A stretch of 64,000 nucleotides of DNA. Origin: Fimbriimonadaceae bacterium (GTDB lineage Bacteria > Armatimonadota > Fimbriimonadia > Fimbriimonadales > Fimbriimonadaceae). Positions 7,795 to 15,678 of the stretch are shown here, piece by piece. The first letter of the stretch is position 1. Every line of letters begins with the position of its first letter. The stretch lies in NCBI GenBank assembly GCA_019638675.1, contig JAHBTE010000001.1:962605-1026604 (forward strand), given 5' to 3'. Under the pieces are notes generated by a model that was not told the DNA's origin, ran no database searches, and saw nothing but the letters and a program-made list of their open reading frames with translations. The position numbers were made by a program, and so were the translations under genes.

Positions 7795-8789
7795 TAGTTG
7801 CTTCCTCCGAGTAATGAGATCAACACGCTTTTCTGCGCGTGAAGCCGGTTTTCGGCTTGCTGGATAACCACCGATCGCGGCCCGTCCAGGATTTCATCTG
7901 CTACTTTGACGTTTCTTCTCACGGGGAGGCAATGCATAAATTTTGCGTCCCTCTGTGCATTTTTGAACCAAAATTCTTGAACACACCAGTCTCTCAGATG
8001 CGTCCTATTTTCCATTTCCTCAATAGGCTTTCCGTAATGCTGAGGTGCGCACCATGACTTGCAGTAGAGAACGTGGGCATCCGTAAGCCCAGTGACTTGA
8101 TCATGCTGATGTTCAATATTTGCGGCTCCAAGTTGCTTGGCTTCTGTAATCATTTTGTCGGGAAGATTGTAGTTTTCAGGGCAGAGGATGGTGATATCCA
8201 TGCCTCGCTGGGCAGCCATCGCGAGCGCAGCGCGAGGAACTGCGTAGGGCAGCGGCTTAGGATGCCAAGCCCAACTCAGAACGAATTTCCCATTGTTTGG
8301 AATTCCAAGCTCGTCCAAAGTCATCCAATCGGCAAGGGCTTGGCAAGGGTGGTCGCTGGCTGATTCCATGTTGATGACCGGTTTTCCGGTCAACCCAGCG
8401 AGCTTTTTCATTCGCTTGTCCGCGAGGTCAGCATCAAGGTTCTTTTGGTCAGCAAATGACCGAATTCCAAGAGCATCGCAATAAGAAGCAAGTACCGGAA
8501 TCGCTTCTCGGACGTGTTCAACAGCTTCACCATCCATAACCGCGCCATCATTGAATTCCAAAGACCATGAACCTGCGCCAGGCTGAATCACAACCGAAGT
8601 TCCGCCCTGTTGACCAATAGCAGACTGGAATGAAGCCAGTGTCCTCAGACTTGGGTTCATAAATAACAGTCCAATTACTTTCTTGGCAAGTCGATCTCCG
8701 ATCGGATTAGCTTTTAGTTCACGTGCGAAATGCACGAGCTCAACGACTTGCTCACGATCTAGATCGCGTAAAGATAGAAAATTGGTCAT
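7794..8789 (-). CDS. argF': N-acylornithine carbamoyltransferase, succinylornithine-type residue at position 90
   Basis: Transcarbamylase of 331 aa, of the N-acetyl/N-succinylornithine group rather than ordinary ArgF or PyrB. The evidence is the carbamoyl-phosphate loop FMNPSLRTLASFQ, W75 in PGAGSWSLEF (the tryptophan donated by the neighbouring subunit in the Xanthomonas enzyme), VMDGEAVEH, HPCQALAD, WHPKPLPYAV, MHCLPVRRNVKV and ENRLHAQK. In the Xanthomonas acetylornithine enzyme the key residue is Glu92 (MDGDTEEH). In the Bacteroides fragilis succinylornithine enzyme it is Pro90. Published replacement of Glu92 by Pro, Ser, Val or Ala turned the first activity into the second. Here the aligned residue is Val90, which suggests N-succinylornithine. 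The reading rests on my alignment from memory. Confidence 0.9.
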   Translation of the reverse strand: MTNFLSLRDLDREQVVELVHFARELKANPIGDRLAKKVIGLLFMNPSLRTLASFQSAIGQQGGTSVVIQPGAGSWSLEFNDGAVMDGEAVEHVREAIPVLASYCDALGIRSFADQKNLDADLADKRMKKLAGLTGKPVINMESASDHPCQALADWMTLDELGIPNNGKFVLSWAWHPKPLPYAVPRAALAMAAQRGMDITILCPENYNLPDKMITEAKQLGAANIEHQHDQVTGLTDAHVLYCKSWCAPQHYGKPIEEMENRTHLRDWCVQEFWFKNAQRDAKFMHCLPVRRNVKVADEILDGPRSVVIQQAENRLHAQKSVLISLLGGSN

Positions 8790-9946
8790 GCCAGAACCTC
8801 GCTCAGAGCTACGCCAAATTGGTCAATCTGTTCTCTTGTCAAAATGAGCGGAGGGAGCAAACGAACGACGTTTGGGTTCTTGGCATCGCCGGTAAGAAAT
8901 CCCATTTCCAACAGTGTTTGGCGAATGGGAGCAGCGGGTTGGTTAAGATGCAAGCCCATCAAGTAGCCACGACCAGATACTGATTGAACTCCCGCGTTGA
9001 GGCAAGTTTTTGATAAATAATTGGCATTATCTTCAACCGCTTTCAAGAATCCTGGTTCAGAAACGACTTCCAGAACAGCTCGTATTGCGGCGCAAGCCAT
9101 GGGACCGCCACCAAACGTTGTGCCAAGCATTCCTGGTTTGATATTCCCAGCGATTTGGTTCGTGCAAAGAACAGCGGCTACGGGGAATCCACCACCTAAG
9201 CCCTTGGCAACCGTCATGATGTCGGGCGTGATTCCCAATTGCTCAACCGCGAACATTGTTCCAGTTCGCCCAATGCCAGTCTGAATTTCATCGGCGATAA
9301 CCGTCGCTCCACGCTGGATGCACAAACTGGCGGCGTACTGCACAAACTCAGGAGACAGGTCAACCGCTCCAGCAACTCCTTGAACTGGCTCAAAAACAAA
9401 TGCCGCGGTTTTATCAGTGATGTACTTTTCTAAGTCTTCGAAAGATTCGGGGGTGGCCCAATCAACTTCAAACGGAGCCTGGGGAAATGAATACCATGCC
9501 TCGTTGTGATCGGTTATTGCTGCGGCTGCGGCTGTTCGGCCGTGAAATGCGCCTCGAATAGCGGTTACTCGTTTGCGACCTGTTTGCAAAAAGGCTAGTC
9601 GCAGAGCATTTTCTATGGCTTCAGCGCCGCTGTTAATGAGAAAGACTTTTTCTAGCCCAGTTGGAGCGACATCAACCAAGGACTGAGAAGCAGCTTCACG
9701 GATGGAAACATCGACCGCATTCGATTGAAACACCAACTCCTCAGCTTGTTTTGCAATCGCGGCGGTGAGCTTGGGGTGGGCATAACCAAGAGCAGAAACG
9801 GCATGACCTCCGTAAAAGTCCAGATATGATTTTCCGTTTGCGTCAATAACTTCGCAGCCACTTCCCGACACGATTTCAATTGGTAGTCGGTTGTAAGCCG
9901 ATACTTCGGGCGAGGCCTTCAAATTAGATCCAACCTGGGACGGCAT
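8786..9946 (-). CDS. argD: Acylornithine aminotransferase
   Basis: Class III PLP aminotransferase of 386 aa, converting an N-acylglutamate semialdehyde plus glutamate to N-acylornithine. Seen in the sequence: SGAEAIENALRLA, AFHGRT, the cofactor Asp in VIADEIQTGIGRTG, the Schiff-base lysine in TVAKGLGGGFPVAAV, and TFGGGPMACAA. The start ATG at 9946 has GGAGGGG 7 nt upstream and lies 23 bp inside the end of argC. The 3' end overlaps the carbamoyltransferase gene by 4 bp. Confidence 0.94.
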   Translation of the reverse strand: MPSQVGSNLKASPEVSAYNRLPIEIVSGSGCEVIDANGKSYLDFYGGHAVSALGYAHPKLTAAIAKQAEELVFQSNAVDVSIREAASQSLVDVAPTGLEKVFLINSGAEAIENALRLAFLQTGRKRVTAIRGAFHGRTAAAAAITDHNEAWYSFPQAPFEVDWATPESFEDLEKYITDKTAAFVFEPVQGVAGAVDLSPEFVQYAASLCIQRGATVIADEIQTGIGRTGTMFAVEQLGITPDIMTVAKGLGGGFPVAAVLCTNQIAGNIKPGMLGTTFGGGPMACAAIRAVLEVVSEPGFLKAVEDNANYLSKTCLNAGVQSVSGRGYLMGLHLNQPAAPIRQTLLEMGFLTGDAKNPNVVRLLPPLILTREQIDQFGVALSEVLA

Positions 9947-10973
9947 TGACTAACCCCTCCTTCTCGTCGAGGCCAAACATACGGTTCATCCACTGAATTG
10001 CTCCACCCGCCGCCCCTTTTACGAGGTTATCAATAACAGACGTAATTACTAGCTGATTACCCTGGCTGACGACTCCGATATGGCATCGGTTGGTTCCGAC
10101 AATTTCTTTGAGCGTCGGCATTCGGCATCCCGCTTTGATAAAGGGACTAGATGCGTAGAATTTCTCGTACATTTCGACAACTTGATCAACCGACTGTTCA
10201 TTCTTTAGTTCGGCAAAGATCGTCGCGTGAATGCCGCGCGAAAACGGGCCGGAGTGGGGAACAAATGTCACCTTTACATTTGGTTCGTAAGGTTGAACCA
10301 ACATTTCAATTTCCGGTCTGTGGCGATGAACCAAAGGCTGGTAAGCCCACATGGAACTCTGACGATGAGGGTGGTGTGTTCCCGGGCCAAGTTGGCGACC
10401 TGCTCCGGTGCTTCCCGTTACTGCGCTGACTTGTACATTTGGCTGAACGATCTTGTTTGCAAACAGTGGTGCTAAGGCTAGGGTGATGCAAGTCGTAAAG
10501 CAACCGGGATGAGCAACGAACTGCTCTGGCGTTTCACGGCTGATATCTGGCAATCCGCAAGAGAATTCTTTGAGGAGCTCCGGGGCATCGTGTGGCTTGC
10601 CGTAAACTTCAGCATACTGGTCAGGGTTGCTGAATCGAAAATCTGCTGAAACATCAACCAGCTTTGCTTGAGATTCTTTTGTGAATAGCTCAGCAAATGC
10701 GCTCGCTGTCTGACCATGTGGCATAGCACTGAAAACGGCAACTTGTCGCTTACCATTCAACAAGGGTTTGACAGAATCCAATTCACCGAATGCTAAGTCG
10801 CCCGCTGCGCCAGTGAGGTGAGGAAACACTTCATCAATCCGAGTGCCGTGATTGCTGGTCGAAACCACACTTTCGATCCGAAACGAAGGATGGTCTAAAA
10901 GGAGTCCAAGGATTTCGGCAGCGACGTAGCCACTGCCACCCAAAACAACGGTGGGAATTGATTTTTTATGCAT
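9924..10973 (-). CDS. argC: N-acyl-gamma-glutamyl-phosphate reductase
   Basis: NADPH-dependent reductase of 349 aa for the third step of arginine synthesis. It has an N-terminal Rossmann motif (VVLGGSGYVAAEILGLL), FSAMPHGQTA, the SADFRF segment and the catalytic Cys158 in AHPGCFTTC. Later come TGSTGAGRQL, which covers the usual histidine region with HHPHR, and FVPHSGPFSRGI. The length is normal for type 1 ArgC. It overlaps the upstream P-loop gene by 8 bp and argD by 23 bp, so it is firmly inside the operon. Confidence 0.94.
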   Translation of the reverse strand: MHKKSIPTVVLGGSGYVAAEILGLLLDHPSFRIESVVSTSNHGTRIDEVFPHLTGAAGDLAFGELDSVKPLLNGKRQVAVFSAMPHGQTASAFAELFTKESQAKLVDVSADFRFSNPDQYAEVYGKPHDAPELLKEFSCGLPDISRETPEQFVAHPGCFTTCITLALAPLFANKIVQPNVQVSAVTGSTGAGRQLGPGTHHPHRQSSMWAYQPLVHRHRPEIEMLVQPYEPNVKVTFVPHSGPFSRGIHATIFAELKNEQSVDQVVEMYEKFYASSPFIKAGCRMPTLKEIVGTNRCHIGVVSQGNQLVITSVIDNLVKGAAGGAIQWMNRMFGLDEKEGLVNAVPGWI

Positions 10974-12018
10974 GAATTGGTTCCAACGAGTTCAAGAGCA
11001 AAGCGGTAATTTCCGCAGATGAATGTCGAGCATTGAGCGATTTGATGCCGGTTTCTCGCTCGATAGATTTAGTTCCGGCGATGTTGTCCGTAGCTGGCCC
11101 GGTGACCAAGCTCGGAGTGATCTGGTGACGATCTGTCAGTAATGTCACTCCGCCCCAAGCGCCCACTGGATCAGCGGCGGCCAAGACAACGTTGGTTAAA
11201 GACTTGGAGATTTCTGGGTCAGATAGAATTGCGCTGACTCCGTAATCGCCAATCAAGCCGTCACCAAGCTCCAGAACGATTACGTCCGGCTTGGATTGGT
11301 TAAGGCGATTCAGCATTGTTTTTGTTAATGCGGGAGCGTTGCTGTTTTGAGTAGTGACCACGCCTAAGTCGGTGAACACCATCACCTCCTGTGCACCGGC
11401 ATCTTGCATTCCCAAAATGTCGCGTCTTAGGCTTACACCTGTTGTTTTGGCTGCCGCGACTTTTAATCCTTGTCTCACCAGCTGCTGGATAATCGTGAGA
11501 CAGGCTTCGGTTTTTCCGCTGTTCATGCTAGTGCCGACCACAGCGATAACAGGGCAACCTGAGCTGAGATTTGCATCAAGAGGGGGGCATCCAGTTGAGA
11601 TGTTGGCAGGTACTCCTGTACGGCTATTGATGTTTGGGAAACTCAATACAGTGCCGATAACTTCGCATTGATGTGGCGGGCCAACGAGCGGGGAATAGGA
11701 CTGGCAAATTCCAAGAACTCCGCCCATATTAAGGAGATTCACTTTGTCGCCAGTTTTGAGTTCGGTTGGGATAACTCCTGCGTAACCTTGAACGGCATTT
11801 CTATGACCGAGTGCTCCGGCGATGACATCCCCTTCTTTTAAAGTACTCATCCGACCAGTGACTAGCTCGAGCAGGTTGTAGTTGGACTTATTAGTGAGGA
11901 GACGAGCCGCGATAACATCGCCTTCTTGGCAGTTGTAAGTGTCAGAAACTCTCACCTCTCTGCGCAAGCCACAGTTCAGAGTGACTGAAGCTACTTTATC
12001 GAGAAGAACTGGCCTCAT
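10966..12018 (-). CDS. P-loop NTPase of unknown function inside the arginine operon
   Basis: Protein of 350 aa with no role I can name. The N-terminal part (about 1-125) has repeated EGDVIA and GDKVNLL phrases like a small beta-rich domain. The C-terminal part is a P-loop domain: Walker A GTSMNSGKT at 162-170, AAAKTTGVSLRRDILGMQDAGA after it, and a Walker-B-like DVIVLELGDGLIGDYG near 250. Its layout recalls MobB/DUF1611-type P-loop proteins. It overlaps argG by 4 bp and argC by 8 bp, so it must be made together with the arginine enzymes. No step of the standard pathway is obviously missing that it would supply, apart from formation of the N-acylglutamate. I do not assign that function to it. 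Confidence 0.85.
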   Translation of the reverse strand: MRPVLLDKVASVTLNCGLRREVRVSDTYNCQEGDVIAARLLTNKSNYNLLELVTGRMSTLKEGDVIAGALGHRNAVQGYAGVIPTELKTGDKVNLLNMGGVLGICQSYSPLVGPPHQCEVIGTVLSFPNINSRTGVPANISTGCPPLDANLSSGCPVIAVVGTSMNSGKTEACLTIIQQLVRQGLKVAAAKTTGVSLRRDILGMQDAGAQEVMVFTDLGVVTTQNSNAPALTKTMLNRLNQSKPDVIVLELGDGLIGDYGVSAILSDPEISKSLTNVVLAAADPVGAWGGVTLLTDRHQITPSLVTGPATDNIAGTKSIERETGIKSLNARHSSAEITALLLNSLEPIHA

Positions 12019-13208
12019 GGCTTTGCCCCAGCGCGGGCATGAAGAATTCCCGCGAGCCCATAGATTCGGCTAAATCCTTTGGCATCTTCGGAAGTCCACT
12101 CACCAACCGCTTCTCCATAAACGGCTCGGCTTGCCGCATGCAGGGAATGTGGTGAGGTAACGCCGATGACAAATAAATTCCCTGGGCGAAGTTCAAAAGT
12201 TACGTCACCGGTGACTGACTCTTGCGAAGAAACCAGAAGTGCTTCGATTTGTCGAGCCGCTGGTTCCGTGAACAAACCTTCGTGAACCCATTCGCCATAA
12301 CTAGCCGCAACCTGATCCTTGAGCGAAATCTGTCTTTTGGTGAGAGTGAGTTTTTCGAGTTCGCGATGAGTGTTGATCAGCACATAAGCTGCGGGAGCTT
12401 CAAATGCAACTCGCCCTTTGATGCCAAGAATCGTTTCCCCAAGATGAATTCCGCGCCCGATTCCGTAACAAGCGGCAAGATTATCAACTTCGCGTATTAA
12501 CTCAACTGGGCAAAGAGCTATGCCATCCAAGGCGGTCGGAATTCCTTGAGTAAAACTGATCGTATGCGTGCTTGGTGAGAGAGGTGTGATGAAGGCACCA
12601 CTGGTTCGTTGCCATTCGGATTCTGGAATCGTTTGTTCGGTTCCAGTGGTTTCTTCGCCGCCGATTGTGACTCCCCATAATCCGCTGTTGATGCTGTAAG
12701 CCGCTTTGCTAGCAGGGAAGTCGAGTCCGTTTTCTTGCAGGAGTTTGAGTTGATCTTGGCGGGCTGGGGTTTGGTCGCGAACTGGCGCAAGAACTTCTAA
12801 ATGTGGGGCAAGTGTGCGGATGGCTACTTCAAAACGAATCTGATCATTACCCGCGGCTGTACATCCGTGGGCGATTGCATTTGCACCGATTTGGTTCGCA
12901 ATTTTGGCTACTTCACGGGCTTGGAGGGCTCGTTCCGCACCTACGCAAAGTGGATAATTACCACCGCGAGTCACATTGCCTGCGATGAGATACCTCAAGA
13001 TTTCATCAAAGAACATCTGGGTTGCAGAAACCAAAACGTGATGACTCGCGCCTAGTTGCTCACTACGGGCGGCTATTTCTAAAATTTCTTCGTTGCTAAA
13101 ACCACCGACATCAACTGTAACAGTTGTGACCTCAAATCCCTGAGATTTAAGAACTGGGATACACCAGCAAGTATCCAAGCCACCAGAAAATGCGAGCGCG
13201 ATTTTCAT
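12015..13208 (-). CDS. argG: Argininosuccinate synthase
   Basis: ATP-dependent ligase of 397 aa joining citrulline and aspartate. It has the N-type PP-loop LAFSGGLDT near residues 5-13, AIAHGCTAAGNDQIRFE, the VRDQTPARQDQ region, NSGLWGVTIGGEE and IGRGIHLGETILGIKGR. Length is as usual for ArgG. The start ATG overlaps the stop of argR by 4 bp, and the end overlaps the P-loop gene by 4 bp. Expected to be controlled by ArgR through the palindrome over the argR start. Confidence 0.95.
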   Translation of the reverse strand: MKIALAFSGGLDTCWCIPVLKSQGFEVTTVTVDVGGFSNEEILEIAARSEQLGASHHVLVSATQMFFDEILRYLIAGNVTRGGNYPLCVGAERALQAREVAKIANQIGANAIAHGCTAAGNDQIRFEVAIRTLAPHLEVLAPVRDQTPARQDQLKLLQENGLDFPASKAAYSINSGLWGVTIGGEETTGTEQTIPESEWQRTSGAFITPLSPSTHTISFTQGIPTALDGIALCPVELIREVDNLAACYGIGRGIHLGETILGIKGRVAFEAPAAYVLINTHRELEKLTLTKRQISLKDQVAASYGEWVHEGLFTEPAARQIEALLVSSQESVTGDVTFELRPGNLFVIGVTSPHSLHAASRAVYGEAVGEWTSEDAKGFSRIYGLAGILHARAGAKP

Positions 13209-13627
13209 TTACTTACTCCCATTGCCTGCGCGACTAAGGTTTGATCTGCTTGGTTGGCGGTGGCAATAAAGATCGTGTCGTCGCCGGCGACAGTTCCAAT
13301 AATCTGTTTAAGACCGAGTTGATCAATCTGAAATGCAACGAGTTGAGCTGCTCCGATTGCAGTTTTAACTATGAGCAAATTTGGCCCAGCTGGAGTGGCA
13401 CTTACGACGCCGAGTTGCTTCATCAGGTCAGTTTCTTTAAGTGTGTATTGACCTTGTGACTTCACTACTCCGAGGTCGTGAAGGTCGCGACTCACGCTGC
13501 TTTGAGTGCATGAATATCCAGCATCGGTCAGGAGTTGTGCAAGTTCTTCCTGATTCTTTACTGAGCGCGTGGCGATGATTTGGCGTATCTGAGAGAACCG
13601 TTCGTCGCGAGATTCGTTCATGTGCAT
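13205..13627 (-). CDS. argR: Arginine repressor
   Basis: ArgR/AhrC family regulator of 140 aa. The N-terminal winged helix (about 8-70) contains TQSSVSRDLHDLGVVK, the family recognition-helix signature. The C-terminal oligomerisation and arginine-binding domain (about 75-140) contains the GTVAGDDTIFIA motif with the Asp pair that contacts arginine. It is the first gene of the operon. The start at 13627 (MHMNES) lies within the left half of an inverted repeat, and a second ATG at 13621 is an alternative start. The position of the palindrome makes feedback control of the whole operon by arginine very likely. Confidence 0.94.
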   Translation of the reverse strand: MHMNESRDERFSQIRQIIATRSVKNQEELAQLLTDAGYSCTQSSVSRDLHDLGVVKSQGQYTLKETDLMKQLGVVSATPAGPNLLIVKTAIGAAQLVAFQIDQLGLKQIIGTVAGDDTIFIATANQADQTLVAQAMGVSK

Positions 13628-13653
13628 ATTATGGGATTAAATTGCATAATATG
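13625..13653. promoter_or_regulatory. Candidate ARG-box operator (9+9 bp inverted repeat)
   Basis: CATATTATG at 13625-13633 and CATAATATG at 13645-13653 form a perfect inverted repeat with an 11-nt spacer, giving 20 bp between half-site centres. It is AT-rich, like known ARG boxes, and covers the argR start codon, so bound ArgR would block transcription or initiation of the arginine operon. I found no convincing -35 box for the operon nearby. Confidence 0.65.
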
Positions 13654-13726
13654 AATAGGCCTCGGGTTAATATCGCTGCGTGCAGATTGCTAAATTCCTC
13701 CTTTTGAAACCAAATATAATGAAAAC

Positions 13727-14758
13727 GTGAATCGTTTTCCTAAGGAATTTGAAGCTGTTCCGGAAGAGTCAAAGCAACTTTTTACTCTGTGTTGGCAGGT
13801 CGAAGAGTGGCTGAGGCTGTTAGTTTATGTAGAACTTAGAAGGTCGTTCGATGACCTTTCTGCGATCACCGATCATAAATTGAATCAGCAACCGATATCC
13901 CAAAAATCCGATAAGGCGATGTCGCACATGGCAACTGCTCACGAATCTGCTCTTTCATACTTGTCACTTGGTCAACTTTGGAAAATAATTATTGATCCGC
14001 AATATTGGCCCCTGTTTGAGCAATTTTTCCCGCCTCTTGAGATTGCCAAAGGAAAGATGGCTGAGTTTTCGACTATACGTAATCGAGTTGCTCACTTTCG
14101 CAGACCATCAGCTTCTGACCTAGATCGTGCTAAGTTATTTGTAAAAGACTTAAACTTGGGTCTTCATTTATTTTGCAAAGCATATACTGTTCAGTTGAAC
14201 AGAGAATCTGAATCGAGGAATGCGCTCAATGCATCTCTTGAGAAGATGTGGCAAGACCACTATTTTGGAATTGAGATGCATCTTCCTAATGGCGACTGGC
14301 TATACGCTGGGGGTGAGCATCAATATGATCCATTGATGAATGCGAATATCACTTGGCACAATAAGTTTTATTCAGATAAGTCTGATGAAGACATGGCGGT
14401 ATTGAGCCTAAGCCTGAGCGCGACTAATACTCGGTATCCAAGCTTTGATTTTGATTCAGTTTATAGAGCTACTGTAAATATTCATAATCAGATTATTCAT
14501 TTTATTGTTGTATCTAAGTCGAAAATAATTTTTACATTTAGGGCCTCAGGAGATTATGGGAGAATTTGTACATTAATTAGTAATTTGTTGCAGACTGCAA
14601 CAAGCTCGTTAAGTTCTCACAAGCGTTCTGAATCCGTTTTTCGATCCGACAACTATCATGAAATTGTAATTCCTGAAGGACACCCGTTGTGTCACTATGA
14701 TGCAGTTGTCTATTATGACGAAAGACCACCTGATTTGATTCAGCTTGAACTTGACTAA
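13727..14758 (+). CDS. HEPN-like protein of unknown function
   Basis: Protein of 343 aa from GTG 13727; no ribosome site is visible. The N-terminal 165 residues are helical and resemble the Swt1/abortive-infection type HEPN domain: LSLGQLWKIII, WPLFEQFFPP, then IRNRVAHFRRP, where R118 and H123 give the R-x4-H motif seen in HEPN ribonucleases. The C-terminal half, with MWQDHYFGIEMHLPNGDWLYAGGEH, is not recognised. The coding sequence is noticeably richer in A and T than its neighbours, a sign of later acquisition. It stands between the divergent arginine operon and a GH43 gene that begins 5 bp after its stop. A toxin or defence role is possible but unproven. Confidence 0.72.
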   Translation: MNRFPKEFEAVPEESKQLFTLCWQVEEWLRLLVYVELRRSFDDLSAITDHKLNQQPISQKSDKAMSHMATAHESALSYLSLGQLWKIIIDPQYWPLFEQFFPPLEIAKGKMAEFSTIRNRVAHFRRPSASDLDRAKLFVKDLNLGLHLFCKAYTVQLNRESESRNALNASLEKMWQDHYFGIEMHLPNGDWLYAGGEHQYDPLMNANITWHNKFYSDKSDEDMAVLSLSLSATNTRYPSFDFDSVYRATVNIHNQIIHFIVVSKSKIIFTFRASGDYGRICTLISNLLQTATSSLSSHKRSESVFRSDNYHEIVIPEGHPLCHYDAVVYYDERPPDLIQLELD

Positions 14759-14763
14759 CTAAA

Positions 14764-15678
14764 ATGCTGGTCGCACTGCTCACCCTCATGATCCAAACAT
14801 CCGGAAATCCCGTCTTCCCCGGCTGGAACGCCGACCCAGAACTTCACCTCTTTAACGGTCGGTATTACATCTACCCAACTTATTCGGATGCTTACGAAAA
14901 GCAAACGTTCTTCGAGGTCTGGTCATCCTCCGATTTGACAAGCTGGAAAAAAGAAGGCAGGATTCTCGATTTTGCCGATATCCCTTGGTCAACGAACCGA
15001 GCCGCTTGGGCACCAACCGTTATTGAGAAAAAGGGAACGTATTACATGTATTTTTCGGCTGGCGATGGAGCCGGTATTGGAGTTGCGACTTCAAAAAAAC
15101 CGGAAGGGCCATTCAAAGATGCACTTGGTAAGCCGCTGATTAAAGAATATCACCATGGAGCTCAACCGATTGACGCTCACGCTTTTACCGATGACGATGG
15201 GCAGAGCTACCTTTACTACGGAGGGTGGAAACACGCGGTAGTTGTGAAGCTCAGTGACGATATGCTTTCCACAGTCGGGGAGTTTAAGGAGATCACGCCC
15301 GAGAACTACGTTGAAGGGCCGTTTATGCTCAAGCGAAACGGCAAGTACTACTTTATGTGGTCGGAAGGCTCGTGGGGAGATTCCAGCTATGGCGTGGCGT
15401 ATGCGATATCCGATTCGCCCACCGGCCCATTTGTGCGAAAAGCCAAGATTCTGGAAAGTGATTTCACTGTTGGCAAAGGAGCCGGTCACCATTCAGTTCT
15501 GCAAATTCCCGGAACGGACGAGTGGTACATCTGCTACCACCGCCGCCCGCTAGAAGAAACTCATGCAAACCACCGGGTAACCTGCATTGATCGGATGTAC
15601 TTTGAACCTGACGGCACGATCCGCCCGGTCAAGATCACTAAAGAAGGCGTCCCACCCCGCATCCCACCGACTAGCTAG
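14764..15678 (+). CDS. Glycoside hydrolase family 43 enzyme
   Basis: Five-bladed propeller glycosidase of 304 aa, a family that holds arabinofuranosidases and xylosidases. The three catalytic carboxylates are recognisable: base D24 in WNADPELHLF, pKa modulator D137 in PIDAHAFTDDDG, and acid E184 in YVEGPFMLKRNG. The first 12 residues are hydrophobic (MLVALLTLMIQT), which fits a short export signal. It starts 5 bp after the HEPN-like gene on the same strand, so they may share a transcript despite differing composition. The 3' end overlaps the convergent GH78 gene by 8 bp. Substrate is not predictable; plant-type arabinoxylan or pectin side chains are typical. Confidence 0.9.
   Translation: MLVALLTLMIQTSGNPVFPGWNADPELHLFNGRYYIYPTYSDAYEKQTFFEVWSSSDLTSWKKEGRILDFADIPWSTNRAAWAPTVIEKKGTYYMYFSAGDGAGIGVATSKKPEGPFKDALGKPLIKEYHHGAQPIDAHAFTDDDGQSYLYYGGWKHAVVVKLSDDMLSTVGEFKEITPENYVEGPFMLKRNGKYYFMWSEGSWGDSSYGVAYAISDSPTGPFVRKAKILESDFTVGKGAGHHSVLQIPGTDEWYICYHRRPLEETHANHRVTCIDRMYFEPDGTIRPVKITKEGVPPRIPPTS

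Noticed and set aside
7794-8789. Ordinary ornithine carbamoyltransferase (ArgF) or aspartate carbamoyltransferase (PyrB)
   Set aside because: The sequence has the acylornithine-type WSLEF, WHPKPLP and ENRLHAQK motifs and lacks the usual ornithine-binding loop pattern; it sits in a pathway with an M20 deacylase directly before argH.
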